Assembly: GCA_016708875.1 (NCBI GenBank)
Contig: JADJFA010000022.1
Coordinates: 1-64,000, forward strand
Length of the DNA: 64,000 nt
Source: Lewinellaceae bacterium
GTDB taxonomy: Bacteria; Bacteroidota; Bacteroidia; Chitinophagales; Saprospiraceae
Reading direction: 5' to 3'
A program made the translations under genes and the position numbers. Positions within the stretch are counted from its first letter, which is position 1, and the number at the start of each line of letters is the position of its first letter. Shown piece after piece: positions 34,265 through 42,432 of the stretch. The notes under the pieces were generated by a model. That model had not been told where the DNA came from and searched no databases. It saw only the letters and a program-made list of their open reading frames with translations.

Positions 34265-34786
34265 ATGAAATCAACATCCCTTCCCTTCCTTCTTTGCCTT
34301 TCATTCTTCACAGCATCCTGTGTGCAAACAACAAAAGAGGCAGACTCCACACCCCCAAAACCTGATCTGTACACCGAGATCACCGCCTCAAGCGCAAAAT
34401 ATGACTCCATACTTGCCCAAAAAATGGACGCTGACGAATATGGAATGCATCGCTACGTCATGGCCTACTTGAAAAAAGGCCCAAACCGCGATCAGGATTC
34501 CACCACAGCCGCCAATCTCCAAAAAGCACATATGGATAACATCATAAAAATGGCCGAAGCAGGCAAACTCGTGCTCGCTGGGCCTTTTTTGGACACCGGA
34601 GAAGTGCGCGGTATCTACATTTTCAACGTAACAACTGTTGAAGAAGCCCAGGCACTCACGGCTTCCGACCCTGCCATCCAGGCGGGACGTCTGACAATGG
34701 AATTACACCCATGGTATGGCTCGGCGGTGCTCCCGCTGATCACTCCGCTGCACAAACGACTGGAGAAAACGAGTGTGGCAAAGTAA
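34265..34786 (+). CDS. YCII-domain lipoprotein
   Basis: A 173-residue lipoprotein with a signal peptide ending in the lipobox FTASC (Cys near residue 19). The mature part holds a YCII-like domain: YVMAYLKKGPNRDQDS, LQKAHMDNIIKMAEAGKLVLAGPF, GIYIFNVTTVEEAQALTASDPAIQAG. In free YciI proteins a His-Asp pair is catalytic; here an H in QKAHMDN is kept. Reaction unknown. Single gene, convergent with the LuxR-type regulator. Confidence 0.85.
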   Translation: MKSTSLPFLLCLSFFTASCVQTTKEADSTPPKPDLYTEITASSAKYDSILAQKMDADEYGMHRYVMAYLKKGPNRDQDSTTAANLQKAHMDNIIKMAEAGKLVLAGPFLDTGEVRGIYIFNVTTVEEAQALTASDPAIQAGRLTMELHPWYGSAVLPLITPLHKRLEKTSVAK

Positions 34787-34799
34787 GCGGAGTAAGCCC

Positions 34800-35465
34800 C
34801 TACCCTACTTTCACCAGTCCACTTTGCAAGGCGTGCACCACCAGGCCCGCCGTATTTCTGCAACCTAATTTGGAAAGCAAGTTGTTGCGATGGCCTTCCA
34901 CCGTGCGGTTGCTGATGAAAAGTTTGTCGGCGATTTCTTGATTGGTACATTCTTCACAGATGAGCTGAAGCACTTCCTTTTCCCGCCCGGTGAGTTCCAC
35001 CTCGAAACTACGCTGTGGTTTCACGGGATTTTTACCCATCATGTTGTCGCGAATGACCTCCATGACATTGGCGTTGTAATAAAAACCCTTTTCGCGCACC
35101 ATCCGAATGGTTTCTACCACTTCATCGGGATGGGCGTTTTTGCCCAAATAAGCCGCTGCTCCAATCTCTATCATATTGAGAATGAACGCTTTGCTTATAT
35201 GCGAAGAAACGACCACTATCAGGATGGAAGGAAACTCGCGGCGAATGATCTCGGCGGCTTCAATGCCTGTTTTACCGGGCATTTTTAGGTCGAGCAAAAG
35301 CACATCAGGCAGATCTATGGAATTGCGGATTTTGGTCAGAAGATCATCTCCGTTTTCGGCTTCCAGCATCACTGTCAGGTCTGGGTAGTCCTCCAAAATC
35401 AGCCGCATTCCGCGTCTAAAAAGGGCTTCGTCATCGGCCAGGGCGATTAGGATATTGTTGCTCAT
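34800..35465 (-). CDS. LuxR/NarL-type response regulator
   Basis: A 221-residue regulator: receiver domain with the phosphorylation site D59 in LLLDLKMPG, acidic pair ADDE at the start, K in YLGKNAHPDE; then a LuxR-type helix-turn-helix (LTGREKEVLQLICEECTNQEIADKLFISNRTVEGHRNN, seen as LTGREKEVLQLI and NRTVEGHRNNLLSKLG). It probably receives phosphate from the kinase encoded upstream (35527-36297). ATG 35465 is the natural start; codons further up translate the palindrome between the genes. Confidence 0.93.
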   Translation of the reverse strand: MSNNILIALADDEALFRRGMRLILEDYPDLTVMLEAENGDDLLTKIRNSIDLPDVLLLDLKMPGKTGIEAAEIIRREFPSILIVVVSSHISKAFILNMIEIGAAAYLGKNAHPDEVVETIRMVREKGFYYNANVMEVIRDNMMGKNPVKPQRSFEVELTGREKEVLQLICEECTNQEIADKLFISNRTVEGHRNNLLSKLGCRNTAGLVVHALQSGLVKVG

Positions 35466-35490
35466 GTTGTTGTTTGTTGAGTCTTCAGCA

Positions 35491-35523
35491 AAGTGTGGCA
35501 CACCTTTGAGGTGTGCCACACTT
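35491..35523. repeat. GTGTGGCACAC palindrome between kinase and regulator
   Basis: Perfect 15-bp arms (AAGTGTGGCACACCT) around TTG; it separates the two genes of the two-component pair. Confidence 0.9.
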
Positions 35524-35526
35524 TCT

Positions 35527-36297
35527 TTAAACAGATGCAGGCATGGTTAATTGTATTTCAAAACCATGTTCCGGGGCTGTGCTAAGTTGGACAGTAGCCC
35601 CAACCATTTTCGCACGGTTGTAAATATTCTTCAATCCCAGCCCTTTTGATTGCACGTTCTCCAAGTTGAATCCCACGCCGTTATCACTGTATTTGAGTTG
35701 GATAATATCCTCGTCTTTAAGTAATTCCACCGTAATAAAACTAGCTTCGGCGTGCTTTAGCGAGTTATTGGCCAATTCTTGCACTACCCGAAAAAGGTTC
35801 AACTCAATATTCACACCACCCAGTTCAGCGCGTGCGATGTCGTGCTCGAAACGAATATCCACAGCACCAGTGTTGCGGATTTGTTCGCAAAGTTCTTCGA
35901 TGGCCTCCACCAGCCCAAAACCTTCCAGAGTCGGCGGCACCAATTCATGGGATATTCGGCGGGTAATGCCCAATGTTTCGCCAATCAGGTCATTGATTTC
36001 ATCGCACATTTCAATGTATTGGCCGTTGGCCGCTTCCGTTCGTCGCAATCGGTGGAAGGTGAGGTGCATCACGCCAAGCTTCGAACAAACATCATCGTGC
36101 AATTGCGAAGCGATGCGCTGGCGTTCTTCTTCCTGGCCTCTAAGATTGCCTTCCAACAAAACCTGTTGGTGTTGGAATTCCTGGGCTTGGGCTTCCAGGC
36201 GCTGGGTTAGGAGACGAATCTGGGCACGGTTGGAATAAGCAACCCTTATAAGGGCGAGTACAATTATTATTAAAATGCCGGTAGCAGCGAGGAGCAT
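35527..36297 (-). CDS. NarL-type sensor histidine kinase
   Basis: A 256-residue kinase: one membrane segment (about 3-20), a coiled linker (RLLTQRLEAQAQEFQHQQ), and HisKA_3 with the phosphorylated H67 in ASQLHDDVCSKLG. The ATPase part has VVQELANNSLKHA (N box), YSDNGVGF and GLGLKNIYNRAK. There is no sensor domain outside the cell, so it may sense through the membrane segment or a partner. It is followed by the LuxR-type regulator 62 bp downstream with a palindrome between. Confidence 0.93.
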   Translation of the reverse strand: MLLAATGILIIIVLALIRVAYSNRAQIRLLTQRLEAQAQEFQHQQVLLEGNLRGQEEERQRIASQLHDDVCSKLGVMHLTFHRLRRTEAANGQYIEMCDEINDLIGETLGITRRISHELVPPTLEGFGLVEAIEELCEQIRNTGAVDIRFEHDIARAELGGVNIELNLFRVVQELANNSLKHAEASFITVELLKDEDIIQLKYSDNGVGFNLENVQSKGLGLKNIYNRAKMVGATVQLSTAPEHGFEIQLTMPASV

Positions 36298-36356
36298 GAT
36301 TTCGGATGTTTGAAGAGGGCTTCTAGTAGATCATATTTTCTACCGCCAAAAGTACG

Positions 36357-39014
36357 TTACACCTTCAACAATTTACCCCTAAGTACCCTGCCTCCGAATC
36401 GCGCTTTTAAAGCGTACATTCCAACCGGCCAGTCACTGATATCGAGATATACCTTTCCGTTTCGCTGCACCGGATCAACACTTGCAATCACCGTTCGGCC
36501 AGTCATGTCCTGTACCAAAAGTTCGCAATCTCCACACGAAATCCCTTCCGTGAATTCCAGTATAACCCAATCACGTGCAGGTTGTGGATAGGTTCTTAGT
36601 AGCCAAATTGTATCCTCCACCGGGATGGCCGTGCTGATTGAATCCGACAACAATTCAACACAGTAATCCTCCACCTGGCCGAATTCGAAATTCGTGCAAG
36701 GTGAAGGCGGATTGCCATTGGTCGAGGTATATTTCATCATTACACGAAGCCGTGTAATCCCGGGTGCTGCAAATTCTGGTACCTGAAGAAAGCCCTCCGC
36801 TGCACCTTCCAAGGCAAAACCTGGATCAAAGGCAAGCTCATCGTCGTCTTCAAAATCGCCATCCTGGTTGAAATCCACATAAATACGAAAATATTCCTTG
36901 GTGGTATTTCCTGAAAATCCGGGAGTTACCGACACAGGAACAGCCGTTTGGGATATCAATTGCGGGAAAACAGGCTGTGTTGCCGCAAAATTCTGATAAC
37001 CATAACCACCAGATCCGGAATGGTGTGCCCAATTGCCAATTTGAACCAATTCAACCCATTCCTGCAAAGCACTCCCTCCCATGACGGCACAATATGGCAC
37101 TTCGTTGCAAGATCCGCAGCCTTTGGTTTGAAATAGAAGCGGGGAAGAATAATCGGTGAGCCATTCCTCACAACGCGCTTGCACCTGCACTTCATAATCG
37201 GTACAGGGATTCAGGTTTTGAAACGCCCAAACACTGGTATCTGCTTCAAAAAATGTCCAGGGATTGTTTCCGGCTTCGCGCAGACGCAGGCGGTATTTTT
37301 CGTTGAAACTGGTGGCTTCCCAGGCAATTTTTGCATACTCCTCTGAACTGTTTTCCAACCAAACGGATGCAGGTGCGGTGCAGCAACCTTTGGATTTAAA
37401 AATAAAAGGGGGAGACCATGCACTCACTACCCCACCCTCGCATAGGGACTGCATTTCAAATTCATAGAAAGTACAGGCAAATAGATTTTGCAACACAAAC
37501 GTATCGGGCACTGCAAGCAAAGTATGCCAGGAGCCTATTCCCAATATACGCCATCGTAGGTTTACAGAATGTGCGGCAGCGGTCTTTGACCAAAGCAACA
37601 AAACCGATGAATCTGTGAGTATTTCGGTTTTAAGTGCAAATGGAGCGGGACAATTGCTGCACTGGTTCTGAAAGCTTTGGAGGGTTTTATACAAGTTGAG
37701 CCGTCCGTCCGAAAAGCTTATCCCGTCAAGCGAGGGATTGGGCGTCACATTTTCCAAAATCAGGCTTTTTGCCCAATAGGCGGCTGAAGCAGGGTCTGTT
37801 TTCGCCAATGCAATGAGGTTGGGACAAGGCGCAGCATAAAGCAGACCCACCACACCCGCTACTTGTGGTGCAGCAAAGGATGTTCCTGTAAAGTGCCCAT
37901 AAGCATTGTTGGATGCTGCTGTGAACACTTCCTGCCCATATGCTCCAAGGTCAACATGGGTTGCCCCCCAGCCAGCGCTCCCGGCTTTTTCGTCGCTGCT
38001 ATTTAGGCTTGTTACACTGATGAGATAATTGCTGGGACAGGCCGTGGGCAGATCTCCGACTATATCCACATCAACGGGAAGATTGACGGTAGCGGCCACG
38101 CTTACAATTCCTACAGCCCCCAATTTGTCAAAAGCCTCGCACCAAAGCGGCGCTTCTGAAGGCTGACCATAATTGATGCCCCAGGAGCAATTTACGGCCA
38201 CTACGAAAGCGCCAGTTGCGCCCCAGGTACTGTTGTAGCGTTGCCGGGACTGGTACACATAATCATAAGCCGCCAGGATTTTGGCTTCGGTACCCGAGGC
38301 GGCCACGAACATTATTTTTGTGTTCCAGTTCACACCAGTTACGCCAATTTCATTGTTGCCCCGCGCACCCAAAATGGCGCTTACTGGCGTTCCGTGCGCG
38401 GTTGAAATTCCTTCAATGCCATCACTTTCAGTTGCAACGTTCCAGCCTCTGAAATCGTCGGTATATCCGTTACCATCATCGTCAAGATTGTTGTTGGGGA
38501 TGTCGGCCCAGTTGTGCCAGAGGTTGGGTGAAAGATCAGCATGGGCGGCATCGAGTCCCCCGTCAATCACCGCGATCACGATGGTATCGCCCGCAGGCGT
38601 GATTCCGCCGGTGCTGATTTCCCAGGCTTGTTCCGCATCCAGGTCGGCATCAAATACGCCGCCGAGGGATCCGTCGTTGCGCAAGTGCCATTGCTGGGGA
38701 AAAAACGGGTCGTTTGGCAGGGTTCTGTTTTCGAGCAGATGGTTGAACTGAGCGCTGCGCACTTCTGGCTGTCGGCGCAGCCATGCCAACACCTCTGGTT
38801 CTGGCATATCGGAGCGCAAAAGGCTGATATTCAAAAAATTGGAAACCTTTTCAACAGCAGTTAGCCCGGGCATTCGACTTGTCAGCACAGCGGCATCCTG
38901 TCCCTCCGGAAGCGAAACCAAAAACTCGCCAGGGCGGTGCGGGGCGGTTTGTGCAGCAAGGGAGCTGCAAACCAAAATGCAGTAAAATAAAAACAGTTTT
39001 GGGAGATAGTTCAT
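36357..39014 (-). CDS. Secreted subtilase (S8) with fibronectin, GEVED and T9SS domains
   Basis: An 885-residue exported serine protease. After signal peptide MNYLPKLFLFYCILVCSSLA and a propeptide comes the S8 domain with D151 (VIAVIDGGLDAAHAD), H207 (STAHGTPVSAILGARG) and S379 (GTSFAAPQVAGVVGLL). Two fibronectin-III-like domains follow (about 445-620), then a GEVED domain (YFRIYVDFNQDGDFEDDDE...CTNFEFGQVEDYCVEL) and a type A sorting domain (RTYPQPARDWVILEF...GMYALKARFGG). A surface protease delivered by T9SS. Confidence 0.95.
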   Translation of the reverse strand: MNYLPKLFLFYCILVCSSLAAQTAPHRPGEFLVSLPEGQDAAVLTSRMPGLTAVEKVSNFLNISLLRSDMPEPEVLAWLRRQPEVRSAQFNHLLENRTLPNDPFFPQQWHLRNDGSLGGVFDADLDAEQAWEISTGGITPAGDTIVIAVIDGGLDAAHADLSPNLWHNWADIPNNNLDDDGNGYTDDFRGWNVATESDGIEGISTAHGTPVSAILGARGNNEIGVTGVNWNTKIMFVAASGTEAKILAAYDYVYQSRQRYNSTWGATGAFVVAVNCSWGINYGQPSEAPLWCEAFDKLGAVGIVSVAATVNLPVDVDIVGDLPTACPSNYLISVTSLNSSDEKAGSAGWGATHVDLGAYGQEVFTAASNNAYGHFTGTSFAAPQVAGVVGLLYAAPCPNLIALAKTDPASAAYWAKSLILENVTPNPSLDGISFSDGRLNLYKTLQSFQNQCSNCPAPFALKTEILTDSSVLLLWSKTAAAHSVNLRWRILGIGSWHTLLAVPDTFVLQNLFACTFYEFEMQSLCEGGVVSAWSPPFIFKSKGCCTAPASVWLENSSEEYAKIAWEATSFNEKYRLRLREAGNNPWTFFEADTSVWAFQNLNPCTDYEVQVQARCEEWLTDYSSPLLFQTKGCGSCNEVPYCAVMGGSALQEWVELVQIGNWAHHSGSGGYGYQNFAATQPVFPQLISQTAVPVSVTPGFSGNTTKEYFRIYVDFNQDGDFEDDDELAFDPGFALEGAAEGFLQVPEFAAPGITRLRVMMKYTSTNGNPPSPCTNFEFGQVEDYCVELLSDSISTAIPVEDTIWLLRTYPQPARDWVILEFTEGISCGDCELLVQDMTGRTVIASVDPVQRNGKVYLDISDWPVGMYALKARFGGRVLRGKLLKV

Positions 39015-39025
39015 AGTCTTGGGGG

Positions 39026-39033
39026 CAAAAGTA
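39026..39033 (-). promoter_or_regulatory. Possible -7 box for the subtilase gene (TACTTTTG)
   Basis: On the minus strand TACTTTTG matches TAnnTTTG and lies 12 bp ahead of the ATG. No clear -33 element. Confidence 0.4.
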
Positions 39034-39195
39034 GCGCCTCTCGAAGACCTCAGCTATCCTAAGTTCTTTGTAGTATAATTCTGGCAAAAGTTTCAAGGGT
39101 TCAAGCCATACAACCCTTTATTCTTTTTCGTGTTCATGCGGCGAACGTTTCTCTACAAGTAGCAAGCGAACGCAAAAAAAATAAACAAACACAAC

Positions 39196-39581
39196 ATGAA
39201 AAAAACAAGACTATTGGGCATCTGGATGGACAATGCCAGCGCCCACACTATGACGTATGTGAATGACTCGATCATCACAGAAGTCATTCATTCTGCATTT
39301 ACCAGTCAGGAGCGGGAAGAATCGTTGAACAAGAGTGAAAACCTGATGCACAATAAAGAGCAGCAGCAACAAGGAGTTATTACAAAAGACTGGGCGATAT
39401 CATTAAAAACTATCAAAATGTGCTGATTTTTGGCCCAACCAACGCAAAAAGCGAATTGGCAAACGTATTGAAAGAAGACCATCATTTTGATGAAATTGAG
39501 ATTGAGGTAAAGTCGGCAGATAAAATGACGGAGCCGCAAATGCATGCCTTTGTGAAAGACTACTTCAATCCGGAAAAATAA
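39196..39581 (+). CDS. Small eRF1-domain-1-like conserved protein (frameshifted)
   Basis: Restoring one A in CAACAAGG at 39371-39372 gives a single 128-residue protein: MKKTRLLGIWMDNASAHTM, then YYKRLGDIIKNYQNVLIFGP, TNAKSELANVLKEDHHF, and MTEPQMHAFVKDYFN at the end. It resembles a small conserved Bacteroidota family whose fold recalls domain 1 of eRF1/Pelota (IFGPxxAKxEL...). The function is unknown. Without the repair it stops at 39426. Confidence 0.6.
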
Positions 39582-39639
39582 TTGATGAGGGTTTAAAACA
39601 ATGGGGCATCCCTGAATTTTGCCATAGGTTCTGAATGAC

Positions 39640-39764
39640 GATTGACGAGTACATGAATGTTGATTTTTGATGTAATGGACGATGTAATTATTGACGATGG
39701 CGGCACATCGGCCATTATCAATCCTCCATTAAATCAAAAATCAACATTCATGTACTCGTCAATC
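39640..39764. repeat. 125-bp element with 40-bp inverted repeats
   Basis: Arms 39640-39679 and 39725-39764 match as reverse complements at 39 of 40 bases (beginning GATTGACGAGTACATGAATG). The inner 45 bp is not palindromic. No coding capacity. Confidence 0.9.
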
Positions 39765-39806
39765 ATCAATCAAACCCATTCATCTCAAATATTGGGTTGC
39801 TCCATG

Positions 39807-42181
39807 TTACCGAACCACTTCCACCTTCCGTTTCACACTTCCCTTTGCCGTTTGAACAATTAGGTAATAAACCCCGCTAGGCAATTCATTTACCTGAACC
39901 ACAGTGTTTTGCGTAGCGGCTTCAAGTTCTCCACGCTGTACGATTGTGCCAAGCGCACTGTGCAAGTTCCAGCCAAGGATATCCGCTTCGGCACTGATGG
40001 AAAACTGATCAGAAACCGGGTTAGGGAACACCCTTAGGTCTACAGTTTCTACTGTTTGCTCGGAACGATCTGACAAAGCCGGGCCTACCAACAGCACTTC
40101 TTCATTTATAAAGTCATCGTCAAGCTGCTCGTCCTCGCCTTCAATAGGATTAAAGCCCGGGCCTGAGGCAGCACGGATATTGAGGTCAGTTAACCGCAAA
40201 CCACGATCAGAAACGTGGCTCCAATAGGAGTAGAAAGCGTTCCAGTTGTTCTGATACAGTGCGTAACCGTCAGTGCCAGCCAGGAAGGTGCCTGAATAGA
40301 CGGTGTTGTTGCCCGTTCCATCGGTATCCAGGTCTACCAGACGATAACCCTGTGCATGCAACTCGCTCCATTTGGTGGTGAAACTATTCCAGTCGTTCGC
40401 ATGCCAGAGGGCGTATCCACCTCCACCGGATTTGAAAACACCAGCATAATAGAGGACGCCGCCAATCTTATAAACCTCCACATCCACAAGCCTGAATCCC
40501 AGACCACCCAATTCTGCCCATTTTGTATTGAAAGCCGCTTGAGTCATGCCGGCCACCAGGTGATGCCCCCAGTTTCCAGCGCCATAGATCCCTGCGTATC
40601 GGACATTTCCACTGCCATCTGTGTATACTTCCACATCTAGCAAGCGGTATCCCTGACCTGAAAGCGTATTCCATTCTGCAGTGAACGCAGCCCAGGTAGT
40701 ACCGGTTTGGAGTTTTGAAACGCCTGTTCCTGCCCGCCAAACGCCTGAATATTGAACACTGCTGCCAACTTTGGTTACACTCAAGTCAGTCATGCGCATA
40801 CCGTTACCCTTATGCGTGTTGTCCTGTGCTACAATCGCCGCTGCCGAGGCGCCTACCCACATGGCATGTGTTCCTGTGCCAGCACGAAAGACACCGTTGT
40901 AAACATTCGTACCATAGTTAGGCATTGAACCGCTAGGCCAGATAAATGCACGGGTTCCAGCGTAACCAGGAAGACCATGTGCCGTGAGGGCTTTCCAGTC
41001 TGCACTCGAACTGAGACTGGTAAAACTTGTTTTTTGAATCGCAAAACCTGTATTGAACAACAGCGGACGGAAAGGCCCACTTTCAATGGTCGTTTCTTTG
41101 CGGATATGGATGTGCAAGTGCGGCCCAGAGCTGCTGCCTGAATTGCCCGCATATCCGAGAAAATCACCTGCTTTCACAGCCTTGCCAACTTGCAATAAGG
41201 CCGCGTTCAAAGTCCCTTTTTGCATGTGTGCATAGAGTGCAATGTTTTCACCGTGCTGGATGTAGAAATGGTTGCCGCCACCACCGTTGGTGTAGTTCTG
41301 CCAATTGGCCTCTTCACCGGGTTTTGGATTGTTTGGAACTGAGTTGTTGAAACTTTCACTGTGCCATCGGCCATTGCATAAATCGGCTTGCCCCAAACCC
41401 TGGAGTGTGCGTTTTCTGTGCCATTTGTACCGGGTAGGTTGTAACTCCAAACACCATTTACAAGCCCTTGCACCGACAAATCATACGCAAATACCTGAGA
41501 ACCACCACCGTGCGTGCTGCCACCCTGCCAAACTTCATTGCTGGCAAGATCAAAAGCGCGGAAGGGCATTCCGAAGGTTTTGGTGTAAGGAGCCAGTGTT
41601 TTGGTAAACACGACCGGGTCAGGGAATCCGCTAAAATACAACTTCACTTTAAGCGAATTCGGAAACAGCGCATCGAAGTACAAAACATCACCTACCTCGT
41701 GATAATCGCGACCATTTTGCCATGCTTTCCAAGCGTTTGGCGCAATGGGGTCCATGGTAAAAGTGAAAATTTTGATTTTGGTTTGGCCAGATTGGACGTA
41801 TTCAAAGATGACCTTGTTCCAATTAATATTCACCGAGCCATTGTTTTTAGCCCAAATCTTTAAAGAGACCTGCGCTTTTCCGGCCTGGCTGCCTGTCCAG
41901 CCAGCTACTGTTTCGTACAAAAGCGCGTTTCCTTCTTGTTGGTCAAAGACAACGTCAATGTTGGGGGCGTTGTCAGCAGATGTCGAACTTTCGATTTCTC
42001 CCCAGGAAGGAGGCGTATCGAAATCCACTTTTGAAATGTGGGCACTCTGCGAGCAGCCGTAATCACCTGCTTCGTGTTCGTGATGATGATCCTGTTGAGC
42101 CAAAAGGTTGAGGGAAAAGAATAGTTGCACAAGCAGAAGCAGGCAACAAGTTGGGGCGATGGAGAAAGAATGTTTTTTCAT
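39807..42181 (-). CDS. Secreted M23 peptidase with BTRD1-type tandem repeats and T9SS tail (frameshifted)
   Basis: Two frames join at the TTT run 41354-41356 (adding one base gives ...DGTVKSFNNSVPNN). The product is about 790 residues: signal peptide MKKHSFSIAPTCCLLLLVQL, an N-terminal domain, the LytM/M23 zinc site with H224 and D234 in STHGGGSQVFAYDLS and HLHIHIRKE, then six or seven repeats of about 50 residues with a LVDxEVY...YAGVF...ALWxxxxWxxFxxKW pattern, like the bacterial tandem repeat domain 1 family, and a type A sorting domain (RVFPNPVSDQFSI). The peptidase likely cuts peptidoglycan or protein outside the cell. Confidence 0.85.
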
Positions 42182-42239
42182 TGAACTTTTACTGTTTGTT
42201 AGAGTGGTGAGTGTTTTTTTAGAAAGAGTGTTCAGAAAC

Positions 42240-42298
42240 ATGTGGCACACCTAAATTTGAATAGTGACAATCAGCATGGTTGGTGAGGTGTGCCACAT
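42240..42298. repeat. GTGTGGCACAC inverted repeat with long loop
   Basis: ATGTGGCACACCT (42240-42252) and AGGTGTGCCACAT (42286-42298) pair exactly across a 33-bp loop. Third member of the family at 19152 and 35491. Confidence 0.85.
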
Positions 42299-42406
42299 TT
42301 TCTTGAAATGTTTCAAACCGTTTGATGGAACAAAAGTATCGGCGCAGCCAGCCGACCGCCCATCGGTTGAGCGAATGGCAACATCCAATGAGTCAACGGT
42401 AAAAAG

Positions 42407-42414
42407 TACCTTTG
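42407..42414 (+). promoter_or_regulatory. Possible -7 box of the hybrid kinase gene (TACCTTTG)
   Basis: TACCTTTG matches TAnnTTTG and lies 19 bp ahead of ATG 42433. No good -33 TTG. Confidence 0.4.
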
Positions 42415-42432
42415 TTTGAAATTGAAAATGCA

